Notes: generated by a model not told the origin, from the letters alone. A stretch of DNA of 64,000 nt from Phil1 sp040767925 (GCA_040767925.1 JAXGNN010000003.1:124001-188000), one strand, 5' to 3'. Shown: positions 1-8,888, numbered from the stretch's first letter. A program made the numbers and translations.

Positions 1-940
1 CCGGCGGGATGCCCGAAAGCTCCACGATCACCGGGATCAGCTTCTGCGGCAAAAGCGCGCCGAGCGCGTTGACGAACTGCCTTCGGATGTTCGCCTCGAA
101 GTCGCGAAGCACGCGCCTGTCGAGTTCCTCAAGATCGAGGCCGGGCTTGAGGTCGATCGTGAGCCTCGCCCCTTCCGGATCGTCCGCCAGGACGCCGCTC
201 GCGCTCAACACGAGCGGGCCGGACACGCCGTAATGCGTGAAAAGCATTTCCCCAAGCTCCTCATAGCGCTTTTTGCCCCGCCTGTCGTACGCCCGAAGCG
301 TCACGTTGCGAAGCGACAGCCCCATCAGGCGGCAGGGCCACTCTTCGGCGGTCTCAAAGGAAATCAAGGAAGGCTTGCATTCTGTCACGCCGTGGCCGAA
401 CGACCGGGCGATCCCGTACCCGTCGCCCGTGGAGCCCGTCGCGGGGTAGCTCAGCCCTCCCGTCGCGAGGACGACCCTGTCGAAGCGCCGCGTTTCGCCG
501 CCGGCTTCGATTAGGAACGCGTCCCCGTCCCTTCTTACGCCCGTGACCCGCGCGTTGAGCGCGACCGCGACCCCCGCCTTCGCGAGCGCGGCGGAAAAAG
601 CGCCGAGGATATCGCTCGATTTGTCCGACGCGGGAAATACCCTCCCCCCGCGCTCCACCTTGGTCGCGACGCCCGCGCTCTCAATGAAGCGCACCGCGTC
701 CGCATTCGTAAAAGTATAGAGAGCGCTGTAGAGGAAGCGCGGATTTCTCGGTATGTTCCGAAAGAACTCCTCGATTCCGGCGGAATTGGTAAAGTTGCAT
801 CTGCCCTTGCCGGTGATGTAAAGCTTCTTGCCGAGCTTCCCGTTGCGCTCGAAAAGCGTCACGCAATGGCCGCGCATGGCGGCCTCGTGCGCCGCCATCA
901 TGCCGGCGGGGCCTCCGCCGACGACCGCCACATCGCTCAC
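1..940 (-). CDS. NAD(P)/FAD-dependent oxidoreductase, HI0933/BaiN-like family, 3' end cut by window
   Basis: The visible part is about 313 residues of a flavoprotein that usually has about 400. It starts with GTG at 940, overlapping the stop of the upstream phosphatase gene by GTGA. Residues 4-15 read VAVVGGGPAGMM, a Rossmann FAD-binding motif, followed by KLGKKLYITGKGRCN typical of the HI0933 family and a later ATGGLSYPATGSTGDG segment. Members are cytoplasmic FAD enzymes; the substrate is unknown for most of them. It is the last visible gene of the surE-rpiR-phosphatase operon. The C-terminus lies outside the window, so completeness cannot be judged. Confidence 0.85.
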   Translation of the reverse strand, partial: MSDVAVVGGGPAGMMAAHEAAMRGHCVTLFERNGKLGKKLYITGKGRCNFTNSAGIEEFFRNIPRNPRFLYSALYTFTNADAVRFIESAGVATKVERGGRVFPASDKSSDILGAFSAALAKAGVAVALNARVTGVRRDGDAFLIEAGGETRRFDRVVLATGGLSYPATGSTGDGYGIARSFGHGVTECKPSLISFETAEEWPCRLMGLSLRNVTLRAYDRRGKKRYEELGEMLFTHYGVSGPLVLSASGVLADDPEGARLTIDLKPGLDLEELDRRVLRDFEANIRRQFVNALGALLPQKLIPVIVELSGIPP

Positions 941-1563
941 GGGATACCTCCCAGGTACGAGGTGTTGTTCCAGCCCCGCAGCGTGGTCTTCCCATCCTCG
1001 TGGATTTCGAGGAGGCTCGTGCCGCAATTGTCGAGCCGTATGTCGCGTATCCGGCTCATGGGCAGGCCGATGCTGTGCGCGACGATGAGCTTGATGGGCA
1101 TCGTGTGGCTGATTGCGGCGACCGCCGCGCCGGGCGCGTTTTCCTTGCGGATCGCATCCACGCAATCGAGCGCGCGCTCGAGGATTTCCATCGCGCTCTC
1201 CGCGCCGATCTCGCGGCAGAGCTCCGGACAAAGGACCCAGTTCCAATCGCTCCAATGCTCGGGGAAATGTGTACTGAGTTCCTCGTCGGTCTTCCCCTCC
1301 CAGGCGCCGAAGTTGATTTCGGTCAGCCCGCCGAGCACCGTGACGTTCGGGATTCCCGCGATCTTGGCGATTTCAAGCGCCGTGTCGAATGCCCGCCTGA
1401 GCGGTGCCGAATAGACCGCGCCGATGCCCTTATCCTTCAAATAAGCGGCCGCGGCTTTCGCCTGCCGTATGCCCCTCTCGTTGAGGTCGATATCGGTCCT
1501 GCCCTGCACGCGGCGCAGACTGTTCCATTCCGTCTCCCCGTGCCGCACCAAATATAGCTTCAT
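937..1563 (-). CDS. Histidine phosphatase family protein (phosphoglycerate mutase-like)
   Basis: 208 residues, normal for the cytoplasmic branch of this family. Residues 1-14 read MKLYLVRHGETEWN, containing the RHG motif whose histidine takes the phosphate. The segment GGLTEINFGAWEG near residue 78 holds the acidic residue, and AISHTMPIK carries the second catalytic histidine. The family includes cofactor-dependent phosphoglycerate mutases, CobC-type phosphatases and broad phosphatases, and the sequence does not show which substrate is used. The start codon abuts the stop of the rpiR gene and the stop overlaps the next start, so it is translationally coupled in a four-gene operon with surE, another phosphatase. 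Confidence 0.85.
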   Translation of the reverse strand: MKLYLVRHGETEWNSLRRVQGRTDIDLNERGIRQAKAAAAYLKDKGIGAVYSAPLRRAFDTALEIAKIAGIPNVTVLGGLTEINFGAWEGKTDEELSTHFPEHWSDWNWVLCPELCREIGAESAMEILERALDCVDAIRKENAPGAAVAAISHTMPIKLIVAHSIGLPMSRIRDIRLDNCGTSLLEIHEDGKTTLRGWNNTSYLGGIP

Positions 1564-2459
1564 TACAGCCTGTCGCTCTCCCCCGTCACGTAAATCCTAT
1601 GGCTGCCCCAGAGCGCCTCAAGCTGGTTGAAACGCGCGTAGACATCCTCCTTGCGCCGGAGGCTGCACGCGACGATGAGGGCGTTTATAAGGCTCAGCGG
1701 CGCCACGAGCGAATCGGCGAAGGAAGCCATGTCGCTCTTTGCGGTCAGCGAATAGTCGGCCAGCTCCGCGATCGGGGAAAAGGAACTGTCCGTCAGCGCC
1801 ACGATGCGCGCGCCCTTCGATTTGGCGAACCTGAGCGCGTCTATGGTGCGCGTGGAATATCGAGGGAAGCTGATGCCGACGCAGACATCCGCCTCGCCGA
1901 TGCGGATGATGCTCTCGTACACGTCGCCGATGGACGAGTTGACGAGCACGACGTTGTCGAGGATAAACCCAAGATAATACGCGAGCAGCTGCGCGAGCGG
2001 GGAGGAGCTGCGAATGCCCATGATGAACACGCGCTCGGCCGTGAAGAATTCGTCCACCACGCTGTTGAAGGTCGCGTTGTCGATGGAATCGATCGTCGCG
2101 CGGATGTTCGACATGTCCGCCTTGAGGACGGATTTTAAAACGTCGTTCTGGTTCATGTCGGAGGTGAGCTTGATGCGCTGCACGCTGGTGAGCTTGTTCC
2201 GGATCAGCTCCTGCAGCGACTTTTGCAGCTCGGGATAGCCGTCGTACCCGAGCGTGTAGGCGAAGCGCACCACCGTGGATTCGCTGACGCCCACGATGCG
2301 GCCCATCTTGGAGGCGGTGATGAAGGCGGCCTTGTCGTAGTTTTCCAGGATGAAGGACGCGATCTGCTTCTGGCCCTTGCTCAGGCTCTTGAAGGAGTGG
2401 TTAAGCCGGACAAGAAGGTCGCTCTCCTCACTGTTGTCGATAGCCTTACGCATCGTCAT
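1563..2459 (-). CDS. MurR/RpiR family transcriptional regulator
   Basis: 298 residues. Residues 1-80 form an HTH_6 domain (KGQKQIASFILENYDKAAF, then VGVSESTVVRFAYTLGYDGY as the recognition region). Residues about 120-270 form a SIS sugar-phosphate-binding domain with GIRSSSPLAQLLAYYL and GISFPRYSTRT. Regulators of this kind control sugar or amino-sugar metabolism in response to a phosphorylated ligand. The start ATG overlaps the surE stop as ATGA, so it is coupled to surE and the downstream phosphatase. The pairing with two phosphatases suggests, without proving, control of a phosphometabolite. Confidence 0.88.
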   Translation of the reverse strand: MTMRKAIDNSEESDLLVRLNHSFKSLSKGQKQIASFILENYDKAAFITASKMGRIVGVSESTVVRFAYTLGYDGYPELQKSLQELIRNKLTSVQRIKLTSDMNQNDVLKSVLKADMSNIRATIDSIDNATFNSVVDEFFTAERVFIMGIRSSSPLAQLLAYYLGFILDNVVLVNSSIGDVYESIIRIGEADVCVGISFPRYSTRTIDALRFAKSKGARIVALTDSSFSPIAELADYSLTAKSDMASFADSLVAPLSLINALIVACSLRRKEDVYARFNQLEALWGSHRIYVTGESDRL

Positions 2460-3214
2460 ATCTCCTTATCAAGCGTTTTGAGTCTCCCGAGCGCATGGTG
2501 GTCGCAAAGGGAGGTGAGCAGCGGAGTCAAAGCTGCATAACCCTTCTTGGTCCAGCTGACGTCGTCGTCCGCCTCGGGGTCGCATTTCGAGATGATTTCA
2601 GGCGTCGCCCAGTAATAGGGTTTGCCGAAGGGGTCGACGCGCCTGTCGTACTCGGCCTTGTAGGTCACCCGGCCAAGCCCGGTCACGACGCAGCCTTTTA
2701 AGCCCTCCGCGTCCGTGTCGGGCACGTTGATGTTGAGCAGCGTCACGCACGCCTCTCTTTCCATCAACCGCATCCCGCAGCGGAGCGCGGGAATGCACGC
2801 GCCGAAATCGGTCGGCGGGAAAGCGACGTTCGAGATCGCGACGGCCCGTATCCCGTTGAGCGCGGCCTCCATCGCCGCGGCGACGGTACCCGAGTAGAAC
2901 ACGTCCGAGCCGAGGTTCGCGCCGAGGTTGATGCCCGAGACGACGAGGTCCGGTTTCGGCACGAGGTTGCCTATGGCGAGCTTCACGCAGTCCGCGGGCG
3001 TGCCGTTGACCGCGAACGCGGGGACGTCCTCCAGGCGGTTCAGCCTCGTTTCCCGCGCGCGCAGGGTGTTGAGCAGGGTAAACGAATGCGCCGCGCCGCT
3101 TCTTTCGACGTCCGGCGCGCTGATATAGACCTCGTGCTCGCCGTGCAGCGCCTCCGCCAGCACGCGAAGCCCGGGCGAATACAATCCGTCGTCATTCGTC
3201 AGCAAAATACGCAT
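2456..3214 (-). CDS. surE: 5'/3'-nucleotidase SurE
   Basis: 252 residues, normal for SurE. It begins MRILLTNDDGLYSPGL, where the NDD aspartates bind the catalytic metal; SGINLGANLGSDVFYSGTVAAA is the second family signature (continuous from about residue 85). The enzyme removes phosphate from nucleoside monophosphates and is thought to act in the cytoplasm under stress. ATG at 3214 is chosen over an in-frame GTG at 3229 because GGAG lies nine bases before the ATG and the family starts at this methionine. It is the first gene of the operon and has a good promoter at 3247-3275. Confidence 0.93.
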   Translation of the reverse strand: MRILLTNDDGLYSPGLRVLAEALHGEHEVYISAPDVERSGAAHSFTLLNTLRARETRLNRLEDVPAFAVNGTPADCVKLAIGNLVPKPDLVVSGINLGANLGSDVFYSGTVAAAMEAALNGIRAVAISNVAFPPTDFGACIPALRCGMRLMEREACVTLLNINVPDTDAEGLKGCVVTGLGRVTYKAEYDRRVDPFGKPYYWATPEIISKCDPEADDDVSWTKKGYAALTPLLTSLCDHHALGRLKTLDKEI

Positions 3215-3246
3215 ATCTTTACGCTCCACGTTTCATCTTCCAGACA

Positions 3247-3275
3247 ATACTAGCAGATTCGCACCGCGAAGGCAA
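3247..3275 (-). promoter_or_regulatory. SigA-type promoter of surE operon
   Basis: On the minus strand TTGCCT (3270-3275) and TAGTAT (3247-3252) are separated by 17 bases. The predicted start lies about 25 bases before the surE ATG. It is the only good match in the gap between the oadA terminator and surE. Confidence 0.6.
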
Positions 3276-3321
3276 CCCGCTATCAGAAATGATGAAGGAA
3301 TTGCACAATCTTATTTCATCC

Positions 3322-3357
3322 TGCAAAAGCGCCGCCCCAAGCAATCCGGGGCGGCGC
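3322..3357 (-). terminator. Rho-independent terminator after oadA
   Basis: A perfect ten-base stem, GCGCCGCCCC (3329-3338) with GGGGCGGCGC (3348-3357), has a nine-base loop. On the minus strand it is followed by TTTTGC. It lies 30 bases past the oadA stop and closes the decarboxylase operon. Confidence 0.8.
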
Positions 3358-3387
3358 GATGTTTTCGGCTGAACGGCCGAATATGGA

Positions 3388-4845
3388 TCAGATGGACAGA
3401 TCCTCCACGTACAGCACGCGCGGGGCCGAATCGCTCCCCGCCGGCTTCGCGGCGGGCGCGGGCGGCGCCGCTTGTTGCGCTGCGGGTTCCAGCTTCGGCG
3501 CGGGGTTGTTTCGCGCCTCGAAAAACTTGAGCGCGACCTGCGGGAAGAGCGCGTAACTGAGCACGTCCTCCTCCTGGCGCATCGCGTCCCTGATCTCCTC
3601 GCGGTATTTCTCAAGCTCCGGCTTGAGCAGGTCCGCGGGACGGCAGGTGATGACCTCTTCGTCGCCGATGGCCTTGCGCCGGACCTCCTCGTTGACCTCG
3701 CCCGGCAGCGCGCCGTATTCGCCGCGCAGGAGCGCCTTCGACTCCTTGGTGAAGGACTTGTAGCTCTCGCCCGAGATGACGTTGAGCGCGGCCTGCGAGC
3801 CGACGATCTGGCTCGTGGGCGTCACAAGGGGCGGATAGCCGAAATCCTTCCTGACGCGCGGGATTTCCGCCAAAACGTCGTAATACTTGTTCTCGGCGTT
3901 CGCCTGCTTCAATTGGGAGATCAGGTTTGAGAGCATGCCCCCCGGCACCTGATAGGTGAGCGTATTCGTGTCGACGCTGAGCACCTTGGGGTCGAGGAAG
4001 CCCTCCTGCTTGAGCCGTCCGGCCACGCCGCGGAAGTGCTTGGCGGCCTCCGCGAGCTTCGCGAGGTCGAGGCCCGTATCGTACCCCGTGCCCTTGAGGG
4101 TCGCGACGAGCGACTCCGTCGCGGGCTGGGCCGTGCCGTTCGCGAGCGGCGAGAGCGCGCAGTCCACGATGTCCACACCGGCCTGCACGGCCATGAGGTA
4201 GGTCATGTCGCCCGTGCCGGTGGTGTTGTGCGTGTGCAGGTGGATGGGCACCCCGATCTCGGCCTTGAGGCGCTTGACGAGGGAATATGCGTCGTAGGGC
4301 AGCAGCAGGTTCGCCATGTCCTTGATGCAGATCGTGTCCGACCCCATCTGGACGAGCTCCTTGGCGATCTTCACGAAATAGTCCTCGTTGTGCACGGGGC
4401 TGATCGTGTAGCTGATGGCGGCCTCGCACATCCCGCCGTACTTCTTCGTGTACTTGATGGCGGCCTCGAGGTTCCTCACGTCGTTGAGCGCGTCGAATAT
4501 GCGCACGATGTCGATGCCGTTTTCGATCGCCTTGCGGCAGAACTGCTCGACGACGTCGTCCGCGTAGTGCTTGTAGCCCAGTATGTTCTGCCCGCGGAAG
4601 AGCATCTGGAGCTTGGTGTTTTTAATGGCCTTCCTGAGTTTCCTGAGCCTGTCCCAGGGGTCCTCGTTGAGGAAGCGCAGGCAGGTGTCGAACGTCGCCC
4701 CGCCCCAGCATTCCAGCGACCAGTAGCCGATGCCGTCGAGAATTTCGCAGGCGGGCAGCATGTCTTCCGTGCGCATGCGCGTCGCGGCCTGGGACTGGTG
4801 CGCATCGCGCAATATGGTATCCGTAATCAATATTTTATGCGGCAT
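3388..4845 (-). CDS. oadA: Oxaloacetate/pyruvate carboxyltransferase subunit (OadA/PycB type)
   Basis: 485 residues. It begins MPHKILITDTILRDAHQSQ, the HMGL-like TIM-barrel start, with the metal-site HLHTHNTTGTG near residue 207. A PycB/OadA conserved C-terminal domain follows (residues about 300-440), ending in a proline/alanine-rich tail rather than a fused biotin domain. It transfers carboxyl between a carboxylated substrate, probably oxaloacetate, and biotin. The biotin carrier is the separate gene just upstream, and an OadG-like membrane protein precedes that. The RBS is AAGGAGAGATAC. Without an OadB gene nearby the alternative is a split pyruvate carboxylase or transcarboxylase 5S-type subunit. 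Confidence 0.85.
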   Translation of the reverse strand: MPHKILITDTILRDAHQSQAATRMRTEDMLPACEILDGIGYWSLECWGGATFDTCLRFLNEDPWDRLRKLRKAIKNTKLQMLFRGQNILGYKHYADDVVEQFCRKAIENGIDIVRIFDALNDVRNLEAAIKYTKKYGGMCEAAISYTISPVHNEDYFVKIAKELVQMGSDTICIKDMANLLLPYDAYSLVKRLKAEIGVPIHLHTHNTTGTGDMTYLMAVQAGVDIVDCALSPLANGTAQPATESLVATLKGTGYDTGLDLAKLAEAAKHFRGVAGRLKQEGFLDPKVLSVDTNTLTYQVPGGMLSNLISQLKQANAENKYYDVLAEIPRVRKDFGYPPLVTPTSQIVGSQAALNVISGESYKSFTKESKALLRGEYGALPGEVNEEVRRKAIGDEEVITCRPADLLKPELEKYREEIRDAMRQEEDVLSYALFPQVALKFFEARNNPAPKLEPAAQQAAPPAPAAKPAGSDSAPRVLYVEDLSI

Positions 4846-4872
4846 GTATCTCTCCTTTCAGTTTACTACGCG

Positions 4873-4892
4873 GCGCGCGCGCAGGCGCGCGC
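4873..4892 (-). other. GC-only hairpin between biotin carrier gene and oadA
   Basis: Two perfect GCGCGCGC arms (4873-4880 and 4885-4892) flank a four-base loop in the 77-base gap between the biotin carrier stop and the oadA RBS. There is no T-tract, so it is more likely an mRNA-stability or processing element than a terminator. Alternating GC runs can also arise by chance in this GC-rich genome. Confidence 0.35.
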
Positions 4893-4922
4893 TGGAACGC
4901 GCGTATAACGTTTCGCGAACGC

Positions 4923-5301
<379 letters not shown>

Positions 5302-5309
<8 letters not shown>

Positions 5310-5883
5310 ACTGTCCTCCTCTTTCATGGTTCGGTTCTATTTTCCGAATGCTTTTAATCCTGATTCCGTTGACGTCCTCGCCCATGGCCGTCGCGATCGC
5401 GGCCGAGACGGCGGCGATAAAGCTTCCCCGCTCGGATCCCGAGGGCGCCTCGCCAAGCCGCCTGACGGATCTGATCCTGATGCCCGCCACGTCCTCGCCC
5501 ATATACGTCGCGAGCGCGGCGGAAACGGCCGCGATAAAGCTCCCCTTGTCAACCCCGGAGGGCGCCTCGCCAAGCCGCCGGATGGACCTGATCCGAAGCC
5601 CCGTCACGCCCCCGCCCATATACGCGGCGAGCGCCGCAGAGACGATCGCGTCGAACAGCTTCCTGTCCGCGATCTCAGGCGCGGCGTCCGTAGCCGCGGA
5701 CGCGGATGATGCGCTTTGCGCGGCGGACGGAGCCGCAGGATGCTGCGGCTGCCGCTCAGCCGCAGCATCGGTTTGTTCTCTTTTAGAACAACGCGCGAGC
5801 TTATTGGCCAGATGCAGGCATACGATTCCCTCTATCACCGCCACAACGATGAGCGGTATGACATACCACGGCAGTTCTCCCAC
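5302..5883 (-). CDS. OadG/MmdD-like sodium-pump decarboxylase gamma subunit with three tandem C-terminal modules
   Basis: 193 residues with a GTG start at 5883 (AAGGGG upstream, spacing a little long). Residues 7-27 form one membrane segment (YVIPLIVVAVIEGIVCLHLA), followed by a charged and Ala/Ser-rich linker to about 75. The rest is a 39-residue unit repeated: 76-114, 115-153 and a shorter 154-184, each with (S/D)AA(L/I)A.YMG...G.RIRS(I/V)RR. Gamma/delta subunits of Na+-pumping decarboxylases normally end in one such module, and the epsilon subunit of methylmalonyl-CoA decarboxylase is itself a free module. The membrane segment anchors the soluble carboxyltransferase. First gene of the operon. 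Confidence 0.75.
5332..5658 (-). repeat. 117-bp coding tandem repeat (2.8 copies) in the OadG-like gene
   Basis: Units start at about 5658, 5541 and 5424 and run towards lower coordinates. The first two share the nucleotide string encoding RRLGEAPSG exactly or nearly so (gagggcgcctcgccaagccg at about 5440 and 5560). This points to a fairly recent duplication of the module. Confidence 0.8.
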
Positions 5884-5995
5884 GGTGAAATCGTCCCCTT
5901 TCCAAAGTTGCGTTTATACCCTCGGGCTTTATGCAAAAAGGCTTATAAGCAGCGATTTGATTTTCTTCCATCTATCAAACCCTGCCAAGTTCTTG

Positions 5996-6021
5996 TATTC
6001 TACGCGGTTCCCTTTTTTCCT
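5996..6021 (-). promoter_or_regulatory. SigH-like promoter candidate upstream of oadG-biotin carrier-oadA
   Basis: On the minus strand AGGAAAA (6015-6021) and GAATA (5996-6000) have 16 bases between AGGAA and GAAT, matching the Bacillus SigH pattern (AGGAwww then GAAT). No good TTGACA/TATAAT pair was found in this 149-base gap. The start would lie about 105 bases before the oadG-like GTG. Confidence 0.4.
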
Positions 6022-6032
6022 GCTGCATAAAA

Positions 6033-6755
6033 TTATTTTTCGATGCCGCAGGCTTTTCTAAGCTCCGCGAGCTCGGAATCGCTTAGTTTTCTCTTTTCGC
6101 CGGGGCGAAGCGCACCGAGCGCAACGGGGCCCTCCTGCACCCTGCGAAGCAGCAGCGTCTCGTGTCCCACGGCCTTGAGCATCCTCCTGACCTGCCGGTT
6201 GCGTCCCTCGTGGATCGTGATGTAGAAGGAGGTGTTGCCGTTGCCCGTGCGGTAAGCGTCCCGGACGCGCGCGGGTGCGGTCGGCCCGTCCTCGAGGTGG
6301 ACGCCCTTCTCGAGGGCGCTCTTCTGGTCTTCCTGCAGCTTCCCGTCGCAGATGGCGTAATAGGTCTTGTCGATCTCATGGCTGGGGTGCGCGAGCGCGA
6401 AGGCGAGCGCCCCGTCGTTGGTCATGATGACGAGGCCTTCCGAATCGTAGTCGAGCCTGCCCACGTTGTAGAGCCGGTAAGGCACGTCCCGGAAATGATC
6501 GACGACCGTCTCCCTCCCCTGCGGGTCCGCCGTGGAGCAGATGACGCCCTGGGGCTTGTAGAACGCGTACACGACGCGTTCGGCGATGGGTTCGACCCTT
6601 TTGCCGTCCACCTCGATGAGGTCCTTTTCGGGGTCCACGCTGCGCCCGATGTCGGCCCTTTTCCCGTTGACATGGACGCGTCCCAAAGAAATAAGCTCCT
6701 CGCATTTCCTGCGCGAAGCTATTCCCGAATCCGATAGATATTTCTGCAGCCGCAT
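6033..6755 (-). CDS. rluB: rRNA pseudouridine synthase, RluB/RsuA family
   Basis: 240 residues. An S4 RNA-binding domain at the N-terminus (MRLQKYLSDSGIASRRKCEE) is followed by the RsuA catalytic domain; GRLDYDSEGLVIMTNDG carries the catalytic aspartate, and HEGRNRQVRRML is conserved. It isomerises a uridine in large-subunit rRNA. The ATG at 6755 has GGAGG ten bases upstream and starts the S4 domain; the frame is open further upstream but inside dacF. It lies 17 bases after the dacF stop, in the usual dacF-rluB neighbourhood. Confidence 0.92.
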   Translation of the reverse strand: MRLQKYLSDSGIASRRKCEELISLGRVHVNGKRADIGRSVDPEKDLIEVDGKRVEPIAERVVYAFYKPQGVICSTADPQGRETVVDHFRDVPYRLYNVGRLDYDSEGLVIMTNDGALAFALAHPSHEIDKTYYAICDGKLQEDQKSALEKGVHLEDGPTAPARVRDAYRTGNGNTSFYITIHEGRNRQVRRMLKAVGHETLLLRRVQEGPVALGALRPGEKRKLSDSELAELRKACGIEK

Positions 6756-6771
6756 CGAGCCGTCCTCCCAT

Positions 6772-7929
6772 TCAGGCGCTCCACCTCCGGACGAGCTTTT
6801 TGAGCCACTCCGCATAGCTCCTCGACTCGACGCCCTCGAGGGCGACAAGCTCCGTGGAGGCGAGCGTTTTCGTCCCGCTGAGCACATAGGCCCTGCCCAG
6901 CACCGCGCCGGGCTCGACGGGCGCCGCCACCATCGAGGGGCATTCGACCCGCGTCGCGAGGGAAACGCTTTCGCCTTTTATAATCGGTATGATTATATCC
7001 TCTTTGGCAACGAGTGCCAAGCCGTTTTTCATACCGTTGTCCACATGGATGCGCGCGACCGCCTCGCCTTTTTTGACGACCGTCGCAAGCTCGTAGTTGT
7101 CATACCCGTAATCGAGCATGGCCTTCGCGCTCCCGAACATGTTCGGGCAGTTGAGCACGACGCCGACGAGCGTCATGCCGTCCCGTTCCGCGCTGAACAC
7201 GAGGCACTTCCCGGCAGCTTTCGTATAGCCTGTCTTGACGCCGCAGCCCCCCTCGTACTCCCAGAGGATTTTGTTTTTGTTTTTAAACGTGCGCGCGACG
7301 AGCCCCGTCTCCGTCCGGTAATAGGTCGCGGAGACGAGCTCGCGGAAGGTTTCGTTCCCCATCGCCTCGGCGGCGATGAGCGCGAGGTCGTAGGCCGTGG
7401 TGTAATGCGCGTCGCTGGGCAGGCCGTTTGGCGTGACGAAGTTCGTGTTGTTCGCACCCAGCGCGCGCGCGCGCGCGTTCATGAGCTGCGCGAAGCCCGC
7501 GACGCTCCCCCCGATATGGACGGCGATGGCGATGGCGGCGTCGTTTCCCGATACGAGCATGAGCCCGTAGAGCAGATCCCGCATGCTCAGCTTTTCGCCT
7601 TTCTGCAGGTACATGCTCGAGCCCTCCGCGCCGTACGCCTCCAAGGGGACTTCCACCGTCTCCTCGAGGGAGCAGCTCTCTATGGCGATCAGCGCGGTCA
7701 TGATTTTCGTGGTGCTCGCCATGGGGAGTTTTTTATGCGCCTCGCTCGCCATCAGCACCATCCGCGTGTTCGCCTCGATCAGGACCGCACCCTCCGCGCC
7801 CGTTTCCGGCTCCTCCGCCTCGGCATGAGCAGGCGCGCAATGAAATAAGAGCAGGATCGCGAGGACAAGGGCGAATATGCCCCTGTACTTTGCCGACAGC
7901 GCGGCAAGCGCGCCGTTCGGATGCGTCAT
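6772..7929 (-). CDS. D-alanyl-D-alanine carboxypeptidase, S11 family (DacF/PBP5-like), catalytically complete
   Basis: 385 residues. Residues 16-37 form a signal peptide or anchor. All three S11 active-site motifs are present: STTK at 72-75 (nucleophile Ser72, Lys75), SGN at 127-129 and KTG at 232-234. The C-terminal domain from about 265 is the PBP5-type beta domain. The enzyme trims the terminal D-alanine of peptidoglycan stem peptides outside the membrane; DacF-type members modify spore cortex. Its ATG overlaps the gerW stop, consistent with a sporulation-linked operon. Contrast with the motif-less relative at 10968-12113. Confidence 0.9.
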   Translation of the reverse strand: MTHPNGALAALSAKYRGIFALVLAILLLFHCAPAHAEAEEPETGAEGAVLIEANTRMVLMASEAHKKLPMASTTKIMTALIAIESCSLEETVEVPLEAYGAEGSSMYLQKGEKLSMRDLLYGLMLVSGNDAAIAIAVHIGGSVAGFAQLMNARARALGANNTNFVTPNGLPSDAHYTTAYDLALIAAEAMGNETFRELVSATYYRTETGLVARTFKNKNKILWEYEGGCGVKTGYTKAAGKCLVFSAERDGMTLVGVVLNCPNMFGSAKAMLDYGYDNYELATVVKKGEAVARIHVDNGMKNGLALVAKEDIIIPIIKGESVSLATRVECPSMVAAPVEPGAVLGRAYVLSGTKTLASTELVALEGVESRSYAEWLKKLVRRWSA

Positions 7930-8354
7930 TGAAGGTCCCCCTCCCTGTGGTTTTCACCTGAAAACAGCCTTTCCAGCATATCCATGAGCTCGGGCAGCAT
8001 CTCGACCGCCCGGTCGATGCCGTCCCTGTACTGCGCCGGGAGCACGCGCACCTTCCTGCCGGAAACGGAAAGGAACGCCGTCGGGTTGAGCGTGATGCCC
8101 GCGGCGGCCGCTCCCGCGAACGGGAATTTCCCATTCAGCATATCCAATGTTTCCCCCGCCTGCTTGACGGGGGATTTCTCGGCGGACTGGTATTCCCCGC
8201 CGCCCGAGACAAAACCGAGGCTGACCTTGGATACCGGCAGCACCATCGTCTCGCCGGTCAGTATAACGGGGTCGCCGACAATCGTATTTACATTGACCAT
8301 TTCCTTGAGCCTTGCCATTGTCGTTTCCATGATGTTTTCGATGGGATGCGCCAT
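7926..8354 (-). CDS. GerW family sporulation protein (YtfJ-like)
   Basis: 142 residues. Begins MAHPIENIMETTMARLKEM and contains VNTIVGDPVILTGETMVLPVSKVSLGF in two consecutive stretches typical of the YtfJ/GerW family, then GGGEY and a small Gly/Ala-rich segment. YtfJ in Bacillus is expressed in the forespore and needed for normal germination. The ATG at 8354 has GGAGGTACGAAAAAA before it; the frame stays open upstream only as antisense-like sequence. It overlaps the DUF2953 gene by 67 bases and is coupled to dacF downstream. Confidence 0.88.
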   Translation of the reverse strand: MAHPIENIMETTMARLKEMVNVNTIVGDPVILTGETMVLPVSKVSLGFVSGGGEYQSAEKSPVKQAGETLDMLNGKFPFAGAAAAGITLNPTAFLSVSGRKVRVLPAQYRDGIDRAVEMLPELMDMLERLFSGENHREGDLQ

Positions 8355-8857
8355 TTTTTTCGTACCTCCTTCAACCATAAGCGAATCAGCGTAACGATAA
8401 CTTTCCCTGGATATATCATTAGAATTCCTTCCAGATATAGCCAGAACACGCCTTTGGTGAAATCGGGCGTGACGCCGACGGACGCTTTCGCGCCCGCGCA
8501 GAAAACCGACAGGGCCGTTTCCACGAAACAGTTCGCCGCGCCGCATAGAATGGCCGTTGCGGCCGCATCGTCCCGGATCCCGAGCCGCCCGCGCAGATCC
8601 ACCTCTATCAGGCGAAACGCGCCCTTCAGATCCTGCAGATGCACCCTGCGCTTTTTCTTTTTGCTCTCCCTCGGGTCGATGACGGAGCGCAGGATCGTAT
8701 CGTAGGTGACGATCCGCCTGTATTTGAGCTTCCATTTTGAAATGCGCAGTAGGACGCCCGTGCGCGATACGACGATCGCGAACCCGACGCGCCTGCCTGT
8801 GAAGATGGATACGACGGCCGCCAAAATAGCGAACGTCAAAGGCAAAAAAAGGGCCAT
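8288..8857 (-). CDS. DUF2953 domain-containing membrane-associated protein
   Basis: 189 residues. Residues 2-18 form an N-terminal membrane segment (ALFLPLTFAILAAVVSI). A DUF2953 body follows and ends with the motif VTPDFTKGVFWLYLEG near 130 and a basic C-terminal tail. Members sit next to ytfJ/gerW in many Clostridia and are thought to belong to sporulation, but no activity is known. The C-terminal 22 codons overlap the gerW start region in another frame. The RBS is weak (TTAGGG). The family assignment rests on context and the C-terminal motif. Confidence 0.75.
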   Translation of the reverse strand: MALFLPLTFAILAAVVSIFTGRRVGFAIVVSRTGVLLRISKWKLKYRRIVTYDTILRSVIDPRESKKKKRRVHLQDLKGAFRLIEVDLRGRLGIRDDAAATAILCGAANCFVETALSVFCAGAKASVGVTPDFTKGVFWLYLEGILMIYPGKVIVTLIRLWLKEVRKKWRIPSKTSWKRQWQGSRKWSM

Positions 8858-8888
8858 ACGGCCCTAATGTGCTGATAAAACCGGAAAA

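Noticed and set aside
5970..6030. Short peptide frame starting at the ATG near 6029 in front of the oad operon (MQQEKREPRRIQELGRV)
   Set aside because: No SD sequence precedes it, and its DNA overlaps the SigH-like promoter; treated as promoter DNA.
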